IMG/VR virus record: IMGVR_UViG_3300033233_000190
Span: 1-20,449 of that record
From: a virus
DNA length: 20,449 nucleotides
Strand: one strand, 5' to 3'
This document shows positions 7,608 through 14,670 of the stretch, piece by piece. A program made the translations under genes and the position numbers. How positions within the stretch are numbered: the stretch's first letter is position 1; every line of letters begins with the position of its first letter. The notes under the pieces are model-generated. The model was not told the origin of the DNA and did no database searches. It worked only from the letters and a program-made list of their open reading frames with translations.

Positions 7608-8006
7608 ATGGCTTGGACAAAAAGAACGGCAAACGGAATGGGCAGACAGTTTGAGACTGTAACACAGGCAGCTTCAGCAACATACGCCTATTCAAGTGTA
7701 ATAGACTTCCTAAAACCAAAAGGTGATGGACAGGAGAGATATATCTCTTTGTTTGCAGAGGCAAGTGCAGTATCGGGAACAAACATTGACATTTCATTGT
7801 GGGGTGCCTATACCTCTGGTGGAACTAAATTCTTGTTAGTTGATGCACCGGGTTCAATTGCAGACTTAACAAACTCTGCAAAAACCGCAGGAGCTTCATT
7901 TAACATCGAAGCATATCCAGCTCCGTATTATTACATTGGAATGCTTGCAGATGCAAATGAAAGTGCAAACACAGTTACACTTAGCATAACACCTGAAGTA
8001 AAATAA
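7608..8006 (+). CDS. Small beta-rich protein, possible capsid decoration protein
   Basis: The 132-residue product is rich in Ser, Thr, Ala, Gly and aromatic residues and has alternating strands such as YISLFAEASA, IDISLWGAYT and YYYIGMLADA, so a beta-sandwich or jelly-roll is likely. It sits between capsid and adaptor genes, is preceded by AAAGGA at good spacing, and is followed by its own strong hairpin. That is the pattern expected of a highly expressed capsid surface (decoration) or head-spike protein. This is an inference from context and composition; no cement-protein motif is diagnostic. It shares a loose style with the beta domain of the exported protein at 19554-19931. Confidence 0.72.
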   Translation: MAWTKRTANGMGRQFETVTQAASATYAYSSVIDFLKPKGDGQERYISLFAEASAVSGTNIDISLWGAYTSGGTKFLLVDAPGSIADLTNSAKTAGASFNIEAYPAPYYYIGMLADANESANTVTLSITPEVK

Positions 8007-8011
8007 ACTAT

Positions 8012-8027
8012 GGGGGCGAAAGCCCCC
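8012..8027 (+). terminator. GNRA-loop hairpin between decoration and adaptor genes
   Basis: GGGGGC (8012-8017) pairs with GCCCCC (8022-8027) around a GAAA tetraloop closed by C-G, an exceptionally stable combination. The hairpin is followed by TTAATTAAA, not a real U tract, so it may be an attenuator, an mRNA stabiliser or a partial terminator that lowers expression of the minor structural genes downstream. Confidence 0.65.
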
Positions 8028-8044
8028 TTAATTAAAGGCGAGAT

Positions 8045-8653
8045 ATGACAAGTACCCAAATGTTAAGCAGATTAAGAACTCTGCTTGATGAAAATTCTGC
8101 CGGATTTTGGACAGATACTGAATGTTACAATGCTTTATCAGATGGACAAAGGGAAGTTGTTAATATTCTTCTCAAGGTTAATCCCTATCATCAGGCATTA
8201 AAATCTCTTTTAAGAACACAGAGTGCAATAGGTGCATCGGGGACAGCTATTTCCCTTCCGAGTGATTTCAAAGAGTTATTAAATGCAACTTGGAGTACAG
8301 TTACCGGAGAAACTCAATTCCCTTGTAATATAAAAGACTACGACACACAATTTTTAATAGATAAGAACAATACTTACTTAGCTCCGCATAGAGCTTCCCC
8401 AGTAGTTTACATAAAAGCAGGAACGACAGTAGGAAGAAAAATTTACTTTGAACCAGCATCAACAGGTGATTATACCTTTGTGTATCTTACAAATCCGACA
8501 GAAATAGATGGCAGTACAAATCCGATACTTCCAGTTGAAACACACGAACCAATAATAGTTTACGCATTCTCATTCCTATTAAGAAAAGATTTAAGAGGAG
8601 CAGAGGCAGATGGTGCTTATAAACTATTTTTAGAAATGGCGAGTAAATTATGA
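8045..8653 (+). CDS. Putative head-tail adaptor protein 1
   Basis: The 202-residue protein begins with a helical segment (QMLSRLRTLLDENSAGFWTD, then ECYNALSDGQREVVNIL) of a kind typical for connector proteins that sit under the portal ring. This is followed by ISLPSDFKELLNATW and a beta-rich part (VVYIKAGTTVGRKIYFEPAS), and by a helical C-terminus. Such alpha-beta-alpha proteins of about 200 residues between head and tail genes are usually adaptors. The ATG is preceded by AAAGGCGAG. Its stop overlaps the next start as ATGA, and the next protein has a comparable plan. The exact family is not identified. Confidence 0.62.
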   Translation: MTSTQMLSRLRTLLDENSAGFWTDTECYNALSDGQREVVNILLKVNPYHQALKSLLRTQSAIGASGTAISLPSDFKELLNATWSTVTGETQFPCNIKDYDTQFLIDKNNTYLAPHRASPVVYIKAGTTVGRKIYFEPASTGDYTFVYLTNPTEIDGSTNPILPVETHEPIIVYAFSFLLRKDLRGAEADGAYKLFLEMASKL

Positions 8654-9618
8654 ATGTACAAGAGATTAGAGATACCTTTTTAATGAGGTATCAAAGATTA
8701 AGCAGACAAAGACAGCAAAAAGCAGAGATAATTCCTGAAAAAGAAATTGCTTGGTATATTTCCGCAGCACAACAGGACATTCAGAGAAGACTATCGGTAG
8801 TAGAGAGTTCTAAAGATATAGCTTTGGGAACTACTTCTAATTTATACGCTTTACCTGTTACATTCGGGAAACAAAAACACGCTTATGTAGGTTCAACTTC
8901 TTTAGTAGAAAAACCGATTGAATGGGCTGAAAAACAGGGAGTAATGAGCCAAAGCGGATATTTTTATGCAATTAAAATTTCAGGACATATACCTTATATT
9001 TACTGCCCTATTACAAGTGGGACTTTAACTATTGTCTATTATCCCGATTTATCTTACTATCAACCCTCATTAGGTGCTACACAGGTTTGGGGTTCGTTTA
9101 ATGGAGTTGCTTATTCAGGGAATTTAGTGCTTCCAAACAGATACAGTGTAGCGATAATCTATCATATGCTATCACAGATATTTCCTGATTATCTACCTTT
9201 ATACGAAAAAGAATTAAAGAGTTTAAGAGAATCAAGACAATTTTCAGTAGAAGATACATTAAACTATAATTTAGGCGGACTTAATGAAGAACTGGGATAT
9301 GAAGTTTATTCAACGAGTCCATCAACAACAATCACTTCACTGGATGATGCCGTGAAAAGAATAAGAATAAGAGTTGACGATACTGGCGGATATGAAATAG
9401 CATTCTCAACAGGATGGACTACCACACCGACAGTACAAAATAATATTTCATCAATTGTAATTACTTCCCCCGACGGTGAATTTGTTAATTGGGTACAACC
9501 TGCTGTTAATAACCACGACTTTGGATGGACGCAGTCAGGTACGACTACAATAACATTTGAGCCAAGTCCACTAACCGGATGGGGAGAAGCCGAAATAATT
9601 ATAAATATATACGAATAA
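8650..9618 (+). CDS. Putative adaptor/connector protein 2 with extra C-terminal beta domain
   Basis: The 322-residue protein starts with helices (EIRDTFLMRYQRLSRQRQQ, EIAWYISAAQQDIQRRLSVV), then a beta-rich block containing LYALPVTFGKQKHAYVG, which parallels the LPSDFKE segment of the preceding adaptor, and closing helices to about residue 210. Residues about 228-322 form a separate beta-rich domain (RIRIRVDDTGGYEIAFSTGW ... WGEAEIIINIYE), absent from the neighbour. The N-terminal part suggests a second ring below the first adaptor; the C-terminal part may contact tail or fibre. The ATG is coupled to the upstream stop (ATGA). Function is inferred from order and architecture only. Confidence 0.6.
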   Translation: MNVQEIRDTFLMRYQRLSRQRQQKAEIIPEKEIAWYISAAQQDIQRRLSVVESSKDIALGTTSNLYALPVTFGKQKHAYVGSTSLVEKPIEWAEKQGVMSQSGYFYAIKISGHIPYIYCPITSGTLTIVYYPDLSYYQPSLGATQVWGSFNGVAYSGNLVLPNRYSVAIIYHMLSQIFPDYLPLYEKELKSLRESRQFSVEDTLNYNLGGLNEELGYEVYSTSPSTTITSLDDAVKRIRIRVDDTGGYEIAFSTGWTTTPTVQNNISSIVITSPDGEFVNWVQPAVNNHDFGWTQSGTTTITFEPSPLTGWGEAEIIINIYE

Positions 9619-11786
9619 TGGAAATAAAAGGATTTACAAAACTTAATGAAGTTACAGCACCGGAACTTCTAAAAGATGAAGAACTTGTAAAATTAGAAGA
9701 TGCTGTATTAGACAAAGAATTAGGCAGACCGCTTAAACGAGGCGGATGGGAGAGGCATAATTCAAATGTAGCCGATACAGGAAACATTTTATCTTTACAC
9801 GAAGTTGTTACCTCTAATGGAAGTAATTATCTTTTAGCGGGGATAAATGGAAAGTTAAGAAAATCCTTAAACGGGACAGGTTCTTGGAGTGATGTAACCG
9901 ATAAAGGGACACCGCCATACAGGATGCAACCTTATGCAGATGAATTTATTTTCACAGATGGAAACGTGCCACCATTTTTAGTAAGCGGAGATTCATTAGG
10001 AACGGTAGTAGATTTAGAGATTGCAAAACCAAGTGATAGTGAGATAGCACTGATTTACGGGAGTAATGCTTCAAGTGGGACTGGTTCATTAACACCTAAT
10101 AAATATTACAAATATTCAATAGTTTATGTAACTGCAAAGGGAGATAAAAGTCCACCTTCTAATCCATTTAGTTATATCCCTGCTGATCCAGCGGTTGATT
10201 TTATAAATATGCCAGTAAGTTCTGACCCAAGAGTTTTGTATAGATATATTTATAGAACACTTGCTAATGGAGATGTTTATTATTTCCATTCTCAAATAAA
10301 CAATATAGATACTACCTTTACAGATAGGTTAGGAGATTCAGATTTAGGTTCAGATGTATTAGACTTTATTTCTGCCCCGATTGCAGGAAAATATATAACT
10401 TTACACAAAGAAAGGATTGTCTTATCAAATATACAGAGGACAGTAAAAAATTGGATTACTCCTGCAAGATTTTCACATTATTCACACGCAAACTTAGTAG
10501 ATGAAAGTGCGAATGCTTTACCATCAGGTACGTATCAATATTTATTTGTATTCTATGATAAAGAAGGACTACAAAGCGATTATATAGAATCAAATATAGT
10601 TACAATTCCGGGTGGTAGTGGTGAAGATGAAATTGCTTTATACTTACCATTGGTTGGTGAAGACTATGATGTGATTGAAAGAGCTGAAATATATAGAAAG
10701 TTTAATGGCGGTAATTATCAATTGCTTGATAGTTATGACCCTAAACGAATAGTTACCACGGGTGAATATATCGACTTAAATGCGTCGGTATTTCATTATT
10801 TAGACGATAATACAAAAACACCGACAACAATATTTGCCTCAACGCAAACATCTGAAATAGAAAAATGTGGAATAGCTTTTTCAGAAATAGGACAACCGGC
10901 AACATTTAAATTAGAAGATATAAGGAACATATTTCCAGATGATGGAGATGAAATAACCGAAAGTTATGACGACCAAGATGGAATTTTAGTATTTAAGACA
11001 AGGTCTATATGTAAAATATATACAAATGGTTCACCTGATAATTGGAGATTAGTAAAATTAGTTACGAACATTGGATGTAGCGAACCAAATGCTTTATTAA
11101 AATATGGTAATACTTATGTATTTGTATCGAATGGAGAAATATATAAATTCAACTCTAACGGTGGATATGAAAACATAGGGATTGAAATATGGAACACTTT
11201 AGATGGAGTAACAGTTTGGCATTCTTCAATGGCAGACGATACTTGGTATATGTTCGGTGTTACGGGGAATATGACAAAGGGTTATGGATTTTTAGTTTAC
11301 GATTATTTAGTTGGAAGTTGGTATATTTTTAATATGAGTGGAATTCCTTATGCTTCATTAAAAGATAATAACGGAGATTTGCTTGTTTCACAAGGTGGAT
11401 ATGTATGTAAATATGGAAAAGGGGAGACCGACACAGAAACAGGTTCATCAGTAGATATAGTTCCCATTTTAAGGACAAAAACCTTTGGCGAGTTAATTTC
11501 TTTAGTAAGATTAAGAAAATTAAGATTCAACTATAAAAAAATGGATAACGAAACAATAACACTAACAATCACGAATCCGGATACGGCAGTTACAAATACC
11601 TACACAGATTCAACAAATAGTGTTAATGCAAGCGGATTCAAATTATATGAAACACCTATAAAGGACACCGATTCATTAAAAGAAACATCAAAATTTTATG
11701 TGAATCTAACAGGTTCAGGATTTGTAGAATGGGGAGATTTACAAATAACTATCAAACCAATACTAAAGGGTAAACGAGATGGCTGA
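9618..11786 (+). CDS. Putative tail nozzle/hub protein
   Basis: The 722-residue protein begins MEIKGFTKLNEVTAPELLKD and is almost entirely beta-strand-like, with many repeated segments rich in Gly, Asn, Tyr and Ser (SNGSNYLLAGINGKLRKSLN, YRMQPYADEFIFTDGN, YGNTYVFVSNGEIYKFNSNG). Its size, N-terminal style and location after the adaptors fit the nozzle or hub of short-tailed phages (T7 gp12 or P22 gp10 role), which often contain beta-propellers. I chose ATG 9618, which overlaps the preceding TAA as TAATG; an in-frame ATG at 9579 would add 13 basic residues lying wholly inside the upstream gene and is less natural. Identity is inferred from context, not from a diagnostic motif. Confidence 0.6.
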   Translation: MEIKGFTKLNEVTAPELLKDEELVKLEDAVLDKELGRPLKRGGWERHNSNVADTGNILSLHEVVTSNGSNYLLAGINGKLRKSLNGTGSWSDVTDKGTPPYRMQPYADEFIFTDGNVPPFLVSGDSLGTVVDLEIAKPSDSEIALIYGSNASSGTGSLTPNKYYKYSIVYVTAKGDKSPPSNPFSYIPADPAVDFINMPVSSDPRVLYRYIYRTLANGDVYYFHSQINNIDTTFTDRLGDSDLGSDVLDFISAPIAGKYITLHKERIVLSNIQRTVKNWITPARFSHYSHANLVDESANALPSGTYQYLFVFYDKEGLQSDYIESNIVTIPGGSGEDEIALYLPLVGEDYDVIERAEIYRKFNGGNYQLLDSYDPKRIVTTGEYIDLNASVFHYLDDNTKTPTTIFASTQTSEIEKCGIAFSEIGQPATFKLEDIRNIFPDDGDEITESYDDQDGILVFKTRSICKIYTNGSPDNWRLVKLVTNIGCSEPNALLKYGNTYVFVSNGEIYKFNSNGGYENIGIEIWNTLDGVTVWHSSMADDTWYMFGVTGNMTKGYGFLVYDYLVGSWYIFNMSGIPYASLKDNNGDLLVSQGGYVCKYGKGETDTETGSSVDIVPILRTKTFGELISLVRLRKLRFNYKKMDNETITLTITNPDTAVTNTYTDSTNSVNASGFKLYETPIKDTDSLKETSKFYVNLTGSGFVEWGDLQITIKPILKGKRDG

Positions 11787-11991
11787 TATAAATCAAATAG
11801 AAGACTTAAAACATAATTTTTTATCCGTACCCGGGATAGGTGAAAAACTCCCTAATCCTAAAGATGTAGCTGACAAATCAAGTTTTTATCTTAAAAGCGG
11901 GGACACTTACATAAAGCATAAAATGATAAATGGGAAATGGATGAAAGAAGTAGTAGATAGTAATTCACAAGTAATATTCCAACAAGTATAA
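11779..11991 (+). CDS. Small hypothetical virion-associated protein
   Basis: The 70-residue product starts at an ATG eight bases inside the end of the nozzle gene, preceded by AAAGGG, and ends in a TAATG shared with the fibre gene. It has an N-terminal helix (INQIEDLKHNFL), a loop with PGIGEKLPNPKDV, and beta strands (SFYLKSGDTYIKHKMINGKW). The second half resembles the short 'KxYxMKDGxW' strand pattern at the start of the next fibre protein, so it may be a fibre-attachment or baseplate-type small subunit. I do not recognise a family. Confidence 0.65.
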   Translation: MADINQIEDLKHNFLSVPGIGEKLPNPKDVADKSSFYLKSGDTYIKHKMINGKWMKEVVDSNSQVIFQQV

Positions 11992-13190
11992 TGACTAAGA
12001 ATTTACCTAAATCAACGCTTATACACGAAGTTATAGCTGAACAAGATGCTGTAATATTAGGGAAGGCGAATATTGCCCCTTCTGATGGCAAGCAATATGC
12101 TATGAAGGATGGCGTATGGACTGAGGTAAGTAGTTCTTTTAGTGGAAAGTTAGATGATGTTCCTGATGGTACTACTTACAAAAGAGTAACTCAAACAGAG
12201 AAGAATACTTGGAGTGCTAAATCTGATTTGACTTTAATACAAGTTAAAGCTGATACAGAGATTGCAAGTGCTATCTCTTTGAAGCATAGTAATTCATTAG
12301 ACCATACACATACAAATAAATCGGTTCTGGATGGAATACAAGAATCCTTGACAACTGTATTGAAAGGGAATTACGATACAGCGTATACCCATAGTCAAAG
12401 TACACACGCCCCAACCGATGCGGTTAATTTAGCAACGGTTAAAGCTGATACAGAGATTGCAAGTGCTATCTCTCTTAAACATTCAAATAGTTTAGACCAT
12501 TCACATTCCAATAAAGCGACTTTAGATAATATTCAGGAAGCACTAACAACAGCATTAAAATCAAACTATGATACTGCATACACAAATAATCATACCCATA
12601 GCAACAAAGCAACACTTGATAGTATTCAACAGGCACTAACGACAGCACTTAAAACTAATTATGATACTGCTTACACACATAGTCAATCAGTACACGCTCC
12701 AAGTAATGCACAAAAGAATAGCGATATATTAAAATCAGAAATCGAAGCTGTTTTAACAGGCGTAATAAGTTCACATTCACACGCAAGTAGTGGCGGACTT
12801 GGATATGCAATAAACGTTCAGGCATTAACATCTTCGCCAACAGATGCACAAACTGTTTACTTCGGAACATTACCTAAAGCACCTGTAACCGTAGCAGGTA
12901 CTTCTAAAGTTTATATTCGTAAAGCTGGGACTATTAAGATTGCAGAAATTTATTGTTATTCGGGAACTGCTGGCACTAATGAATCCTGGAGTCTTTATAT
13001 CAGAGTAAATAATACTACCGATTATTTAATAGCAACATTATCTGTTAGTACCAATGAACGAGTTTTTTCAAACACTGGTTTAAGTATCGCTATGTCGGCA
13101 GGTGATTATTTTGAAATTAAAGGCGTACAGCCAACTTGGGCAACAAACCCATTGACTACCATCTATGGCGGTTATGTTTATATAGAATAA
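11991..13190 (+). CDS. Tail fibre protein with HxH-bearing repeats and a jelly-roll-like tip
   Basis: The 399-residue protein has an N-terminal attachment-like segment (GKQYAMKDGVWTEV, 33-46), a repetitive shaft and a C-terminal beta domain (about 272-399) ending GGYVYIE. The shaft has a full 65-residue repeat (85-149), a second truncated copy (150-200) and a third partial copy (201-243), sharing VKADTEIASAISLKHSNS and LDxIQxxLTTxLKxNYDTAY. Each unit carries an HxH (H105/H107, H170/H172, H201/H203), with another at H262/H264; HxH pairs in trimeric phage fibres can bind metal at the axis. The C-terminal domain looks like a receptor-binding jelly-roll. It is coupled to the upstream gene by TAATG. 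Host-binding role is inferred from architecture. Confidence 0.8.
   Translation: MTKNLPKSTLIHEVIAEQDAVILGKANIAPSDGKQYAMKDGVWTEVSSSFSGKLDDVPDGTTYKRVTQTEKNTWSAKSDLTLIQVKADTEIASAISLKHSNSLDHTHTNKSVLDGIQESLTTVLKGNYDTAYTHSQSTHAPTDAVNLATVKADTEIASAISLKHSNSLDHSHSNKATLDNIQEALTTALKSNYDTAYTNNHTHSNKATLDSIQQALTTALKTNYDTAYTHSQSVHAPSNAQKNSDILKSEIEAVLTGVISSHSHASSGGLGYAINVQALTSSPTDAQTVYFGTLPKAPVTVAGTSKVYIRKAGTIKIAEIYCYSGTAGTNESWSLYIRVNNTTDYLIATLSVSTNERVFSNTGLSIAMSAGDYFEIKGVQPTWATNPLTTIYGGYVYIE
12243..12473 (+). repeat. Direct repeat inside the fibre gene (36-base perfect copies, 195-base period)
   Basis: Bases 12243-12278 and 12438-12473 are identical over 36 bases and are offset by 195 bases, exactly 65 codons. 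The similarity continues beyond the 36 bases mainly at protein level, with many synonymous changes, and a third diverged partial unit follows. This points to tandem duplication with later drift, with one block kept or refreshed. Confidence 0.85.
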
Positions 13191-13202
13191 AAGGAGAATA
13201 AA

Positions 13203-13652
13203 ATGGCATCATACGATTATCTTGAGAATTTTCTCAAACAAAAAATGTACGGGAGTAATCCGCTTTTCGACCAATTATTTGGTAATGCACAAAGAAGAGT
13301 GGGAATGAGTACCGACAGGAATGTAAGAAATATTTTACAACAAAACGCACAATCTGGATTTAGAGGTGTGGGTGCGAATCAGATAAATGATGCTTACAGA
13401 ACCGAATCAGACGCATTAACACAGATAAACGACCAAGTAATGACGAAACAATTAGAAGACCAGAACTTTGCCATTTCACAGCTTTTAGGATTAGAACAGA
13501 TGAAATCACAGCAGACAGGTTTTGGCGATGTATTAGGCGGAGTTTTAGGAATGGGAGTAGGTGCTTTAGGCGGTGGATTCTTAGGCGGATTAGGTTCTAA
13601 ATGGGCTGGTAATTTATTCGGTGCTGCCAAAGCTGGCGGTGGATTTAACTAA
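13203..13652 (+). CDS. Small glycine-zipper protein, candidate ejection protein
   Basis: The 149-residue product has a polar helical N-terminal part (about 1-105, with NAQRRVGMSTDRNVRNILQQ and QINDQVMTKQLEDQNFAISQ) and a hydrophobic Gly-rich C-terminus (about 106-149) with GDVLGGVLGMGVGALGGGF followed by LGGLGSKWAGNLFGAAKAGG. Such glycine-zipper helices insert into membranes and occur in small ejection proteins of short-tailed phages (T7 gp14, P22 gp7-like roles). It has a strong AAAGGAG site. Its place just before two larger proteins fits a three-protein ejection set. Family assignment is inference; a membrane-active capsid-internal role is the best reading. Confidence 0.68.
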   Translation: MASYDYLENFLKQKMYGSNPLFDQLFGNAQRRVGMSTDRNVRNILQQNAQSGFRGVGANQINDAYRTESDALTQINDQVMTKQLEDQNFAISQLLGLEQMKSQQTGFGDVLGGVLGMGVGALGGGFLGGLGSKWAGNLFGAAKAGGGFN

Positions 13653-13662
13653 GGATAAAACT

Positions 13663-14670
13663 ATGGCAAACTTCGGCGATTTCTTTTTAAGGGGAGCAAA
13701 TTCTACCTTCCCACAAACTTTTGGAAGAACATTTCAGTTTGGTTTAGACCAACAGGAAGAACAACGCAAAAGAAATGAGTTATTAAAGGCACAACAGGAA
13801 CAGCAGGGGATAATGTCTCAAATCATAGGCGGGCAAAAAGTTACGGGAGCAAGTTATAGAGGACAATACGCGCCCTTAGATGTTCAAACAGCCCCGATGA
13901 CGACAGAGGATAAATTCAATCTTTATTCCCGTTTATCCCCGACAAATCAGAATGCCATTGAATATTATAATAAACTAACTGCACCGAAACAAGTTAAATA
14001 CAAAGAATGGAATGGAAATCAATATTTAGAAAATCCCGATGGAAGTGTTGACTGGACAAAACCAGTAGCAGAAAAGCCCGATACTCAAACATCTTTTGAA
14101 GTTGTAAAAGCTAATACAATAAAAGGATATGAAAATTATCCAAACGACTATACAGTTCAATTAACGAAGAAAAATAATGAAATTGTTGGACAATCAGTTC
14201 CTCATACATTCAAACAACAAAAGATAAATATTGAGACAGGCGAGAAAGAGGATAAATTAGACCCTATTGCAAAAAGTTTTTTAGAAGATAAAGTAAAGGA
14301 ACTTAATGGATTAAGAGGATTACTTTCTCACGCCCCAGATGATAATGGTAAATATAAAATTTATGATAAACTCGGTCAACCAGTAGCTTATTACACACCA
14401 GATGAGGTACGGAAAGCAATTGATAATAAGAACGCTGAATTAGACAACTATTTGAAATCTAACGGCGGGCAAGCAATGGATGATTATAGCTACTACAAAG
14501 AACATCTTGGAGGTAAACCAGAATCGTTATGGGGAACAATTTACAAGAATTATATAAAAGATAAGAATGACAAAAAAGATGGCGTTTGGCTTCAGACACA
14601 AAGGTTTGCTTTTATTAAAGATTATGGATTTGATCCAACTATGAAATATGATTTAGGGAAAATAAAATAA
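13663..14670 (+). CDS. Candidate internal virion/ejection protein (335 residues)
   Basis: I take ATG 13663, which has AAGGAT about seven bases upstream and gives MANFGDFFLRGANSTFPQTF; a longer in-frame GTG at 13621 would overlap the previous gene and add unlikely sequence. Residues 1-60 include a Gln/Glu-rich helix (LDQQEEQRKRNELLKAQQEQ) suited to a coiled coil. The middle is polar and partly beta (KYKEWNGNQYLENPDGSVDW), and the C-terminal third is charged, with a conserved-looking YYKEHLGGKPESLWGTIYKN. Its stop overlaps the start of the 1627-residue protein (TAATG). The position between two likely ejection proteins suggests packaging inside the capsid; no catalytic motif was seen. Confidence 0.65.
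   Translation: MANFGDFFLRGANSTFPQTFGRTFQFGLDQQEEQRKRNELLKAQQEQQGIMSQIIGGQKVTGASYRGQYAPLDVQTAPMTTEDKFNLYSRLSPTNQNAIEYYNKLTAPKQVKYKEWNGNQYLENPDGSVDWTKPVAEKPDTQTSFEVVKANTIKGYENYPNDYTVQLTKKNNEIVGQSVPHTFKQQKINIETGEKEDKLDPIAKSFLEDKVKELNGLRGLLSHAPDDNGKYKIYDKLGQPVAYYTPDEVRKAIDNKNAELDNYLKSNGGQAMDDYSYYKEHLGGKPESLWGTIYKNYIKDKNDKKDGVWLQTQRFAFIKDYGFDPTMKYDLGKIK

Noticed and set aside
9579-9617. Upstream in-frame ATG for the nozzle-like gene
   Set aside because: It would add 13 residues (MGRSRNNYKYIRI) encoded entirely within the previous gene; the TAATG coupling at 9618 and the natural protein start MEIKGF are better.
12243-12700. Regular repeats in the fibre gene considered as a CRISPR-like array
   Set aside because: The units are 195 bases, remain in frame and encode a periodic protein shaft; there are no short repeats with unique spacers.
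11779-13190. Search for a tail-assembly frameshift, tape measure or tail tube gene that would mark a long-tailed phage
   Set aside because: None of these genes or a slippery heptamer in a suitable gene pair was seen; the gene order fits a short-tailed phage.
13621-13662. In-frame GTG start before the 335-residue ejection candidate
   Set aside because: It overlaps the Gly-rich end of the preceding gene, while ATG 13663 has a good AAGGAT site and a natural N-terminus.
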